Source: JBMFLE01 sp049971355
GTDB lineage: Bacteria; Patescibacteriota; Patescibacteriia; UBA2591; UBA4787
Length of the DNA stretch: 18,367 bases
Direction of reading: 5' to 3'
Assembly: GCA_049971355.1 (NCBI GenBank)
Contig: JBMFLE010000010.1
Location: 1 to 18,367, forward strand
In this document: positions 12,465 through 18,367 of the stretch, in pieces
Layout of the letters: each line of letters starts with the position of its first letter
How positions within the stretch are numbered: position 1 is the stretch's first letter
Position numbers and translations under genes: made by a program
Notes under the pieces: generated by a model
Databases searched by the model: none
Seen by the model: only the letters and a program-made list of their open reading frames with translations
Told to the model about the DNA's origin: nothing

Positions 12465-13853
12465 ATGCAAAAAACAATTAAAAAAATTATCAGTGAGATT
12501 TTGGTTTTGGTAACTAATTTATCTGATAAAAATTTGATAAGAATTATTAATTTAATCCAGAAGAACTTTTTAAAAGACGCCGAATTTATTCAAGGAGCGG
12601 AGAAAATGAAAAATGAGATTAGAGCAGGCGAGACCAAAAGCAAGTTTGTTTTATTAAGAAAAATTTTTAGAAGTTTATCAAAAAATGCTCAGCGAAAAAT
12701 CGTTGAGAATTTTTTGTTAAATGAGAGCATTCTCGGCCGACTCAAAAGAAGGCAAGTACTGAAAAAATTCGGAATTAATCCACCCTGGACAATGGTCATC
12801 AGTCCGACAGCCAGATGCAATTTAAGATGTCGGGGCTGCTATGCTGGCGAATATAACAAAGAACACGATCTGCCATATTCAGAAGTGGACCGGATTTTGA
12901 CCGAAGCTAAAGAATTGGCCATTTATTATGTCACCATTTCCGGCGGCGAGCCTTTTTTCTGGCCACATCTTTTAGAAATGTTTGCTAAACATAATGATGT
13001 CTATTTCCAAATTTACACCAACGGCACTTTAATTGATAAAAAAACGGCTAAAAAATTAGCCGAATTGGGTAATGTGATGTTGGGTATTTCGGTTGAAGGA
13101 TTTGAAGCAGAAACTGACAACCGAAGAGGAAAAGGAACTTTTGCTAAAGTGATGGAGGCAATGGATAATTTGAGAGAAGCTGGCGTTTTATTTGGATTTT
13201 CCGCCACTCCAACTAAATTTAATTCCGAATTGATTATGTCCGACAAATTTATTGATTTCTATATTAATAAAGGTTGCGCTTTTGGTTGGTATTTTCAATA
13301 TGTGCCGATTGGCGTTAAGCCCGATGTCCAACTGATGAGCAGGCCGGAGCAGAGAAATAAATTGCGCCTCAGGGTTAACGAAATTAGAGAGCAGAAACCT
13401 ATTTTTATTGGTGATTTTTGGAATGACGGTCAGCATGTTGGCGGCTGTATTGCTGCCGCCCGGCCAGGTGGTTATTTTCACATTAATTGCCGCGGCGATG
13501 TTGAACCGTGTGTTTTTTTACAATTTTCAGTTGATAATATCAAAGGCAAAAAATTAATTGACGTGATTCAATCCGATTTTTTTAAGGCTTTTCAAAAGGC
13601 CCAACCTTATTGCGCCAATGGCAATTTATTAACGCCTTGTGCTTTAATTGATAATCCTCAAATTTTAAGAGAAATTGTCAAAAAATATAATGCCAAACCA
13701 TCTTATCCTTCGGGTGAAAAAATTATTAATGATCCGGAGATTACTAATTTTCTAGATAATTATTCTAAAGAATATAAAAAAATCGTTGATCCGATTTGGG
13801 AGAAAGAATTGAAAGCACAATATCCTTGTTGGAAAGACAAAAATTTGTTATAA
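12465..13853 (+). CDS. Radical SAM protein with SPASM-like C-terminal cysteines
   Basis: 462 residues. A helical N-terminal extension (1-105) precedes the radical SAM core: CNLRCRGC (C118, C122, C125) binds the 4Fe-4S cluster, GGEP (160-163) is the SAM-binding motif, and the barrel continues to about 300. The C-terminal part has GGC (328), then INCRGDVEPC (C342, C349), C383, C392 and C455, a spacing like the SPASM/auxiliary-cluster region of MoaA/PqqE-type enzymes. It therefore probably holds extra Fe-S clusters and modifies a peptide or another large substrate; none is identified, and no small precursor peptide gene is visible nearby. It is soluble. The stop is 12 bases before the penicillin-binding protein gene, so the two are almost certainly co-transcribed. 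Confidence 0.9.
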   Translation: MQKTIKKIISEILVLVTNLSDKNLIRIINLIQKNFLKDAEFIQGAEKMKNEIRAGETKSKFVLLRKIFRSLSKNAQRKIVENFLLNESILGRLKRRQVLKKFGINPPWTMVISPTARCNLRCRGCYAGEYNKEHDLPYSEVDRILTEAKELAIYYVTISGGEPFFWPHLLEMFAKHNDVYFQIYTNGTLIDKKTAKKLAELGNVMLGISVEGFEAETDNRRGKGTFAKVMEAMDNLREAGVLFGFSATPTKFNSELIMSDKFIDFYINKGCAFGWYFQYVPIGVKPDVQLMSRPEQRNKLRLRVNEIREQKPIFIGDFWNDGQHVGGCIAAARPGGYFHINCRGDVEPCVFLQFSVDNIKGKKLIDVIQSDFFKAFQKAQPYCANGNLLTPCALIDNPQILREIVKKYNAKPSYPSGEKIINDPEITNFLDNYSKEYKKIVDPIWEKELKAQYPCWKDKNLL

Positions 13854-13865
13854 ATCAATAGAATT

Positions 13866-16706
13866 ATGCCTATACCGAGTCTTAAAATTAAAAAATCAAA
13901 TTCTTGGCAAAGTCGGCTAATTAAAAAATCGAATCGAAAAAAAAATAATTTAATTGGCGGTCTTTTTCGTTTTATTATTCTTTTAATTATTTTTGGTTTG
14001 ATATTTATAATTTTCAGCTTTATCTCGCTTGGTTACAACCTACCTGATCCGAATAAACTTCTGGAGCGGGCTGTGGCCCAAAGCACAAAAATTTACGACC
14101 GAAACGGTAGAACTGTACTTTATGAAATTTTCACTGATCAACGCCGAACAATGGTTTCTCTTTCTGATGTGCCTCGCGATTTAATTTTTGCCACCATTGT
14201 TATTGAAGATAAAAATTTTTACCGCCACCCCGGTTTTGACTTACGCGGAATTATCCGAGCCGTAGTGATGGACGTTCTCCATTTAGGTAAAGTTCAGGGC
14301 GGATCAACAATCACTCAACAATTTATTAAGAACGCTCTTTTAACCCCCCAAAAAACTTATGCTCGTAAAATCCGAGAATTAATTTTGGCTTACCAAATTG
14401 AAAAAAATTTTTCCAAAGAACAAATTCTTCAAATGTATCTCAACGAAATCCCTTATGGTTCAAGTGCCTACGGAATTGAGGCGGCCAGTCAAATTTATTT
14501 TGGCAAATCAGCCCGTGATTTAACCCTTGATGAGTCAGCTCTTTTAGCCGCTTTACCTAAAGCTCCAACTTATTACTCTCCCTTTGGCCAACATCGTGAT
14601 GAATTGGTTAGCCGAAAAAATTATATTTTAGATTTAATGGTTGAAGAGGGATATATTACTCAAGAACGAGCTGAATTAGCAAAAAACATTGATACGCTTA
14701 AAAAAATTGTTTCTCGTCGAGAAAATATTATTGCCCCTCATTTTGTAATGTATGTTAAAGATTTATTGGCCGAAAAATATGGTGTCAGAATGGTTGAACA
14801 AGGTGGTTTAAAAGTTATTACCACTTTAGATTTAGATAAACAAAAAATTGCTGAAGAAGAAGTGATAGCCCAAACAGAAAAAAATTGGAAAAATTTTAAT
14901 GCTAGCAATGCCGCCTTAGTTGCTCTTGATGTTAGAACCGGCCAAATTCTGTCCATGGTTGGCTCTAAAGATTTTTTTGATAAAAAAATTGATGGCCAGG
15001 TTAATGTGACAATTCGGCCGCGACAACCAGGTTCTTCTTTTAAACCAATTGTCTATGCTACAGCTTTTCAAAAAGGATTCACACCAGAGACAATACTTTT
15101 TGATGTTGAAACAAATTTCGGTCCAGCCGGTCCGCAAGGTCAAAATTATATTCCAAAAAACTATGACGAAAAGGAACGCGGCCCAGTCACTATGCGTCAA
15201 GCTCTGGCTGGCTCATTAAATATTCCTGGCGTAAAAACACTTTATTTAGCTGGCTTAAATAATGTTTTAAATTTGGCTCAGCAAATGGGCTATACTACTT
15301 TGACTGACCCTTCTCGTTATGGCTTATCTTTAGTTTTAGGCGGCGGTGAAGTTAAGCTTTTAGAGCATACAGCTGCTTTTTCAATTTTCGCCCGCGAGGG
15401 TAAAAAAATACCAACCATAGCAATTTTAAAAGTTGAAGATTCAAAAGGTAATGTTTTAGAAGAATGGGGTCAGGAGAATTTTTCGACTGAAGAAGTGATT
15501 CCGGCTCAAATTGCTCGCCAAATTAATAACATCCTTTCTGATAATGAAGCGAGAAGTTTTATCTTCGGTGCTAACTCGCCTTTGTATTTAGGCGAACGAC
15601 CGGCTGCCGCCAAAACCGGCACCACTAATGATTGGCGCGACGGCTGGACAATTGGTTACACACCGCAATTAGCTTGCGGCGTTTGGGTTGGCAATAACAA
15701 TAATGACAAAATGAAAAAGGGAGCTGACGGTGTGGTAGTAGCCGCACCAATTTGGCACAATTTTATGATCCGGGCTTTAGCCAATGAACCAATTGAAAAT
15801 TTTACTCAGCCGGAGACTTTGACTGTAGAAAAACCGATTTTACGAGGTGAAATTCCCGGCGACTTAATAGTCAAAATTGATAAAGCCTCGGGAAAATTAG
15901 CCACTGATTTAACTCCTCCCAATTATATTATTGAAAAATCTTATAAAACTTATCACAGTATTTTACATTACGTTGATAAAGATAATCCTCAAGGACCTCC
16001 ACCGGAGGAACCAGGTCGTGACCCCCAATATTTTGCCTGGGAAGAAGGGATTAAAAAATGGATGGAAAAAAATAAAATTAATTTAGAGGGCCCACCGACT
16101 GAATATGATGATTTACATACTTTAATTAATAAGCCGAAAATAGAAATTGTCTCGCCATTAAATGGAGCGACAATTAACGATCGTCTGTTAAAAGTTGATA
16201 TCGCCGCCTCTGCGCCACGCGGTGTTCGAAAAGTAGAATGTTTAATTGACAATCAAATTGCTGATCAAATTTATAACTCACCTTATGAATGCTATTTGAA
16301 CTTAACTGGTTTAACTCAGGGTCTTCATAAAATCAAAGCTATTGCTTATGATGATATTGATAATAATAACGAAGATGAAATTGAAATTAATTTGACAAAT
16401 ATTTTTAATCAAACAATAATTTGGCTCTGGCCTCAACCTGGGCAGATTATTTATCAAGAATCATTTCCTCTCACCTTGAGTATTCTTACTCCGCTGATTC
16501 AAATAAAAACTTTAAAATTTTATGCCTACAATTTAAATAATTATCAAAGTAAATTAATAGGCACAGTATTTAATCCTAATCAAGCCGGCCGTTTCAATTT
16601 TATCTGGCCAGATGCTGAATCAGCTAACTACGAACTTTGGGTAGAATTAACTGATTTAATTGGTCAAACCTTTATCAGCGACAAAATTACAATTAGTATA
16701 CGATAG
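13866..16706 (+). CDS. Class A penicillin-binding protein (PBP1A type) with C-terminal Ig-like modules
   Basis: 946 residues. A basic cytoplasmic tail and one membrane anchor (about 34-56) lead to the GT51 glycosyltransferase domain with EDKNFYRHPG (catalytic E114) and GGSTITQQ (146-153). The transpeptidase domain follows with SSFK (S390, K393), SLN (450-452) and KTGT (583-586). These domains polymerise lipid II glycan and cross-link the stem peptides on the outer face of the membrane. After about residue 755 there are two Ig-like modules: the first has IVSPLNGATI and DRLLKVDIAAS typical of big-domain folds, and the second starts near 850. This extension is longer than in most class A PBPs. 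All catalytic residues are intact. The gene name mrcA/ponA would be by analogy only. It follows the radical SAM gene in one operon. Confidence 0.96.
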   Translation: MPIPSLKIKKSNSWQSRLIKKSNRKKNNLIGGLFRFIILLIIFGLIFIIFSFISLGYNLPDPNKLLERAVAQSTKIYDRNGRTVLYEIFTDQRRTMVSLSDVPRDLIFATIVIEDKNFYRHPGFDLRGIIRAVVMDVLHLGKVQGGSTITQQFIKNALLTPQKTYARKIRELILAYQIEKNFSKEQILQMYLNEIPYGSSAYGIEAASQIYFGKSARDLTLDESALLAALPKAPTYYSPFGQHRDELVSRKNYILDLMVEEGYITQERAELAKNIDTLKKIVSRRENIIAPHFVMYVKDLLAEKYGVRMVEQGGLKVITTLDLDKQKIAEEEVIAQTEKNWKNFNASNAALVALDVRTGQILSMVGSKDFFDKKIDGQVNVTIRPRQPGSSFKPIVYATAFQKGFTPETILFDVETNFGPAGPQGQNYIPKNYDEKERGPVTMRQALAGSLNIPGVKTLYLAGLNNVLNLAQQMGYTTLTDPSRYGLSLVLGGGEVKLLEHTAAFSIFAREGKKIPTIAILKVEDSKGNVLEEWGQENFSTEEVIPAQIARQINNILSDNEARSFIFGANSPLYLGERPAAAKTGTTNDWRDGWTIGYTPQLACGVWVGNNNNDKMKKGADGVVVAAPIWHNFMIRALANEPIENFTQPETLTVEKPILRGEIPGDLIVKIDKASGKLATDLTPPNYIIEKSYKTYHSILHYVDKDNPQGPPPEEPGRDPQYFAWEEGIKKWMEKNKINLEGPPTEYDDLHTLINKPKIEIVSPLNGATINDRLLKVDIAASAPRGVRKVECLIDNQIADQIYNSPYECYLNLTGLTQGLHKIKAIAYDDIDNNNEDEIEINLTNIFNQTIIWLWPQPGQIIYQESFPLTLSILTPLIQIKTLKFYAYNLNNYQSKLIGTVFNPNQAGRFNFIWPDAESANYELWVELTDLIGQTFISDKITISIR

Positions 16707-16731
16707 TCCGGGGACAGTCCCCCCAAATTAA

Positions 16732-16776
16732 ACCCTCTATATAGTGCTTAAATATTGACTTTTAGAGGGTCTCTTT
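16732..16776 (+). terminator. Probable terminator of the radical SAM-PBP operon
   Basis: ACCCTCTA (16732-16739) pairs perfectly with TAGAGGGT (16763-16770), followed by CTCTTT. The loop is long (23 bases) and the T run short, so it is weaker than a classical terminator. Confidence 0.45.
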
Positions 16777-16865
16777 AAAATCGGCGACCGATTTTCAAAA
16801 ATCGCTATCTGGACAATTGGTCACTCAAAACTGATTATATTATAGCACAACAAAAATTTAAGGTA

Positions 16866-16905
16866 GGACATGAACCCCAAAAATGGGACACTGTTTGTGT
16901 AATTT
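16866..16905 (+). mobile_element. Degenerate IS-end-like sequence, copy B
   Basis: It matches copy A (5647-5684) in the opposite orientation, and less closely the IS left end at 18253 onward: all share ACCC, AAAA, GACAC and GTGTA in the same order. The preceding GGTAGG (16862-16867) is also shared with the right-hand element. No transposase frame follows, so it is a solo end or remnant. Confidence 0.45.
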
Positions 16906-17068
16906 CTACTGTATCTGTACCAACGCTGGGCTTTCTGTTAGAATTCATAAAACTTTTTATTTTTTAATTTTTATATTTGATTTTCACTGGCGTCGCCGAG
17001 AGGATTCGCCACCCCAATAAATATCAAGGTGAGCGTCGCTTATTTTTTACCTTAAATGATATTAATAG

Positions 17069-17120
17069 TGTCGTGAGAGGGGGTCGAACCCCTGTCGATT
17101 GCCCCAGCAGGTTTTGCGCA
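17069..17120 (-). pseudogene. tRNA 3'-portion fragment (T arm and acceptor), d
   Basis: On the minus strand AGGGG-TTCGACC-CCCTC followed by TCACGACA looks like a T arm and 3' acceptor strand, but no matching intact 5' half (GTCGTGA) precedes it within tRNA distance. The closest partner is the 5' fragment at 17376, which could form 6 of 7 acceptor pairs. Confidence 0.4.
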
Positions 17121-17142
17121 GCCCAGTACTAAATTTTGTTTA

Positions 17143-17205
17143 TACTGGTGAGAGGATTTGAACCTCTAACCCTTGCAGGACATAATTCCTCGCCTGCCAA
17201 GGTTA
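17143..17205 (-). pseudogene. tRNA 3'-portion fragment (T arm and acceptor), c
   Basis: On the minus strand AGAGG-TTCAAAT-CCTCT is a perfect T arm followed by CACCAGTA as acceptor and discriminator. A preceding hairpin, GCAGG/CCTGC, might be a variable arm. The required 5' acceptor strand (ACTGGTG) is missing. Confidence 0.45.
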
Positions 17206-17287
17206 TGCCAGAGGTGGGAGTCGAACCCACAAGCCTTTCGGCGCTAGGCTCTAAACCTAGTGTGTTTACCAGTTTCACCACTCTGGC
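17206..17287 (-). tRNA. tRNA-Leu (anticodon TAG)
   Basis: Complete type II tRNA: acceptor GCCAGAG/CTCTGGC, anticodon stem CTAGG/CCTAG with loop TTTAGAG giving TAG, a long variable arm (GCC-GAAA-GGC), T stem GTGGG/CCCAC with TTCGACT, discriminator A. CCA is not encoded. Confidence 0.95.
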
Positions 17288-17288
17288 A

Positions 17289-17335
17289 TTACGGGCAGGT
17301 AAGCTAGGCGCGTATACCAATTCCGCCACATCGGC
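17289..17335 (-). pseudogene. Truncated tRNA-Leu 5' half, b
   Basis: GCCGATGTGGCGGAATTGGT and the following bases match the first 27 positions of a tRNA-Leu. The D arm is identical to that of the neighbouring intact tRNA-Leu(TAA). After the anticodon stem (CCTAGCTTACC) the sequence jumps to a variable-arm-like TGCCCGTAA and stops 2 bases before the tRNA-Leu(TAG) start. No T arm follows. Confidence 0.6.
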
Positions 17336-17343
17336 AAAACTAA

Positions 17344-17376
17344 TAAGGGGTAAATCTACCATTCCGCCACCTCGAC
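17344..17376 (-). pseudogene. Truncated tRNA-Leu-like 5' fragment, a
   Basis: GTCGAGGTGGCGGAATGGTA has the acceptor and D-arm pattern of tRNA-Leu and then degenerates (GATTTACCCC). No anticodon stem or T arm can be drawn. Confidence 0.5.
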
Positions 17377-17410
17377 AAAAATCATCAGGAAAAAGTCCCC
17401 TGTTTTTTAA

Positions 17411-17494
17411 TGCCGCGGGAGGGACTCGAACCCTCAAGATCTTACGATCATCAGATTTTAAGTCTGACGCGTATACCAATTCCGCCACCGCGGC
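17411..17494 (-). tRNA. tRNA-Leu (anticodon TAA)
   Basis: Complete type II tRNA: acceptor GCCGCGG/CCGCGGC, anticodon stem TCAGA/TCTGA with loop CTTAAAA giving TAA, variable arm with GATC/GATC pairing, T stem GAGGG/CCCTC with TTCGAGT, discriminator A. CCA is not encoded, and no intron interrupts it, unlike many cyanobacterial Leu(UAA) genes. Confidence 0.95.
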
Positions 17495-17544
17495 ATTTTT
17501 ATCTCACTTCTAAACCCTTTAAATATCTAATTGTCTCAGACAAA

Positions 17545-17823
17545 TTATGAGTATGCCCCCCCTTCTCTCAATAATCCCCTTTGAAATTCTTCCCTAGCCC
17601 CTTCTATTGTTTTAGTCATTTCTACTCGATAGCTCTCTAAAACCCTTTCTTCTTCTCCCTGCGCTTCTGTTATAAAGAGGTTTTTCAAAATTTGCTCAAT
17701 TTCAGCCTTTGCCTTCGGGATTTCCAAATTTTCTTTACCGACTCGCTTAATAATTAAAAAAATTCTCTCTAAAACATTCCTGTTTTTTACTTCAGGGGGC
17801 AATTTTTCTGCCTCTCTGTTCAT
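17545..17823 (-). CDS. Small charged helical protein, unknown
   Basis: 92 residues, strongly charged (many E, K, R), with no cysteines, membrane segment or signal peptide. The pattern suggests two or three amphipathic helices, for example KNRNVLERIFLIIKRVGKE and AKAEIEQILKNLF, perhaps a coiled-coil or helical-bundle protein. The N-terminus MNREAEKLPPEV fits the ATG at 17823. It is 34 bases downstream of the other small hypothetical gene on the same strand, so they form a pair. I do not recognise the family; expression is likely because the codon pattern resembles its neighbours. Confidence 0.6.
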   Translation of the reverse strand: MNREAEKLPPEVKNRNVLERIFLIIKRVGKENLEIPKAKAEIEQILKNLFITEAQGEEERVLESYRVEMTKTIEGAREEFQRGLLREGGAYS

Positions 17824-17856
17824 AGAATTTGCCTAATTAATTAGTCTTAAAAATGA

Positions 17857-18102
17857 TTAACTAATTATTTTTGAAATTTGATCAAATGTATTTTGCCATT
17901 TAATGTAAACTGTTTGAAAAACAGCCGCATATTTTAAATTAAGAGTAAAAATTTTTGATTCCTCATTGATTAGCAGTTCAATTAGTTTTTGTTTTTTCTC
18001 TAAACTTAAACTCGGCAATTTGGCAATCAAAAACCCTTTCTCGTCATAAGTAAGAAACGAAGATTTCTCAATTAAATTTTTAAGTCGTTGGTCAATAGTC
18101 AT
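17857..18102 (-). CDS. Small helical protein, unknown
   Basis: 81 residues with no membrane segment. It contains LTYDEKGFLIAKLPSLSLEKKQKLIELL (split here: LTYDEKGFLIAKLP, then SLSLEKKQKLIELL), a pattern of short helices seen in small uncharacterised CPR proteins in which a DEK/EEK loop is followed by LPxLSxExxxxLxxLL. The C-terminal part is helical and more hydrophobic. The ATG at 18102 is the only sensible start. It is the first of a two-gene minus-strand unit upstream of the tRNA-Leu cluster. The function is unknown. Confidence 0.65.
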   Translation of the reverse strand: MTIDQRLKNLIEKSSFLTYDEKGFLIAKLPSLSLEKKQKLIELLINEESKIFTLNLKYAAVFQTVYIKWQNTFDQISKIIS

Positions 18103-18251
18103 ATAAATTAATTGATATTAAATTAATCGACCAAGAATAACATTTAAAAACTTTACCATTCTGCCAATCCATATATTTAATGATAACACTTTTAGAAAAA
18201 AAATCAAGACTTTGCACTCGCCTATGGTATAGTTGACAGCAGAAAGCAATT

Positions 18252-18367
18252 GGTAGGTACCCCTAAAATTAGACACAGAGTGTATTCCGCGGTATTCTGA
18301 AAATATATGAAAGGATATCCATCGCTCACTCCCGAGCAAAAAAGGGAGATCATAGCCCGGATTAAGG
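18252..18367 (+). mobile_element. Insertion sequence, left end (continues beyond the window)
   Basis: The segment GGTAGGTACCCCTAAAAT with TTAGACACAGAGTGTATTCC after it resembles an IS terminal repeat and shares a core with copies A and B. A transposase frame starts 55 bases inside. The exact outer boundary and target duplication cannot be set from one end. Confidence 0.6.
18307..18367 (+). CDS. Transposase N-terminus (partial, runs off the window)
   Basis: Twenty codons are visible: MKGYPSLTPEQKREIIARIK. The TPEQKREIIARI stretch is typical of the first helix of the helix-turn-helix domain in IS3- or IS481-like transposases. An AAAGG-type ribosome site is not clear; the ATG follows TATAT closely. 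The catalytic DDE domain would lie beyond the edge, so the family is not certain. Its position just inside an IS-like end supports the call. Confidence 0.6.
   Translation, partial: MKGYPSLTPEQKREIIARIK

Larger units (their letters stand above)
16707..17068. other. Intergenic region between the PBP gene and the tRNA-Leu cluster
   Basis: 362 bases without a gene. It has a GGGGACAGTCCCC palindrome right after the PBP stop (16710-16722), a terminator-like stem (16732-16770), a small AAATCGG-CGA-CCGATTT hairpin (near 16777-16793), the IS-end-like copy B (16866-16905) and a GC-rich patch at about 16990-17040. No credible frame is present. Confidence 0.65.

Noticed and set aside
5647..16905. An 11-kb composite transposon bounded by inverted IS-end copies A and B
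   Set aside because: The ends are degenerate and the interior holds an intact operon, cell-wall synthesis and a tRNA-Lys gene with uniform composition and no cargo signature; independent insertions are simpler.
17129..17513. Two overlapping frames on opposite strands over the tRNA-Leu cluster
   Set aside because: The peptides (AELVYA, RVRVPPAA, LVGSTPTSG) are well-known false translations of tRNA genes; the region is explained by two intact tRNAs and fragments.
18118..18339. Minus-strand frame of 73 codons over the IS end
   Set aside because: It crosses the IS boundary and opposes the transposase start; no recognisable protein features.

Overview
The window looks like an AT-rich bacterial chromosome segment, most likely from the Candidate Phyla Radiation (Patescibacteria). 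The reasons are short ribosomal proteins packed between RNA genes, a GIY-YIG gene whose start reads MFYVY, a membrane-anchored Clp-like ATPase carrying a zinc ribbon, several small membrane proteins of no recognised family, and many AT-rich spacers with perfect hairpins. This taxonomic call is an inference from gene content. All genes read through with the standard bacterial code.

Layout. Positions 1-1800 hold two minus-strand enzymes, an inositol-monophosphatase-family protein and a YfcE-type phosphoesterase. Each is preceded or followed by a plus-strand unit with a promoter and a U-tailed hairpin that looks like a small RNA gene; the second (about 1127-1265) folds convincingly. Positions 1800-2740 are an accessory patch: a GIY-YIG gene interrupted in frame by a 104-bp inverted-repeat element, and a possible serine-recombinase C-terminal remnant beside tRNA-Pro. 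Positions 2898-5217 are a translation block: rpmB on minus, then smpB, tmRNA, infC, rpmI, rplT and tRNA-Asp on plus, with the trans-translation partners smpB and ssrA only 9 nt apart. Positions 5218-5973 are gene-free and rich in palindromes and repeats.

Positions 5974-12229 form one tight minus-strand unit: a GT4 glycosyltransferase, three membrane proteins of unknown function, a very unusual ClpC-like AAA+ protein, and tRNA-Lys. Its leader may fold into a pseudoknot. The AAA+ protein has two N-terminal membrane segments, a first ATPase ring without Walker B acidic residues or arginine fingers, and no pore-loop tyrosine in either ring, so it is unlikely to be an ordinary unfoldase. I regard this operon as the best candidate for an undescribed system. 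Divergently, positions 12465-16706 encode a radical SAM protein and a class A penicillin-binding protein with C-terminal Ig-like modules.

Positions 16707-18367 hold hairpins and a degenerate insertion-sequence end, a tRNA-Leu cluster (UAA and UAG) with partial tRNA copies around the UAG gene, two small hypothetical proteins, and the left end of an insertion sequence whose transposase runs off the window. No CRISPR array, rRNA or phage structural gene is visible.
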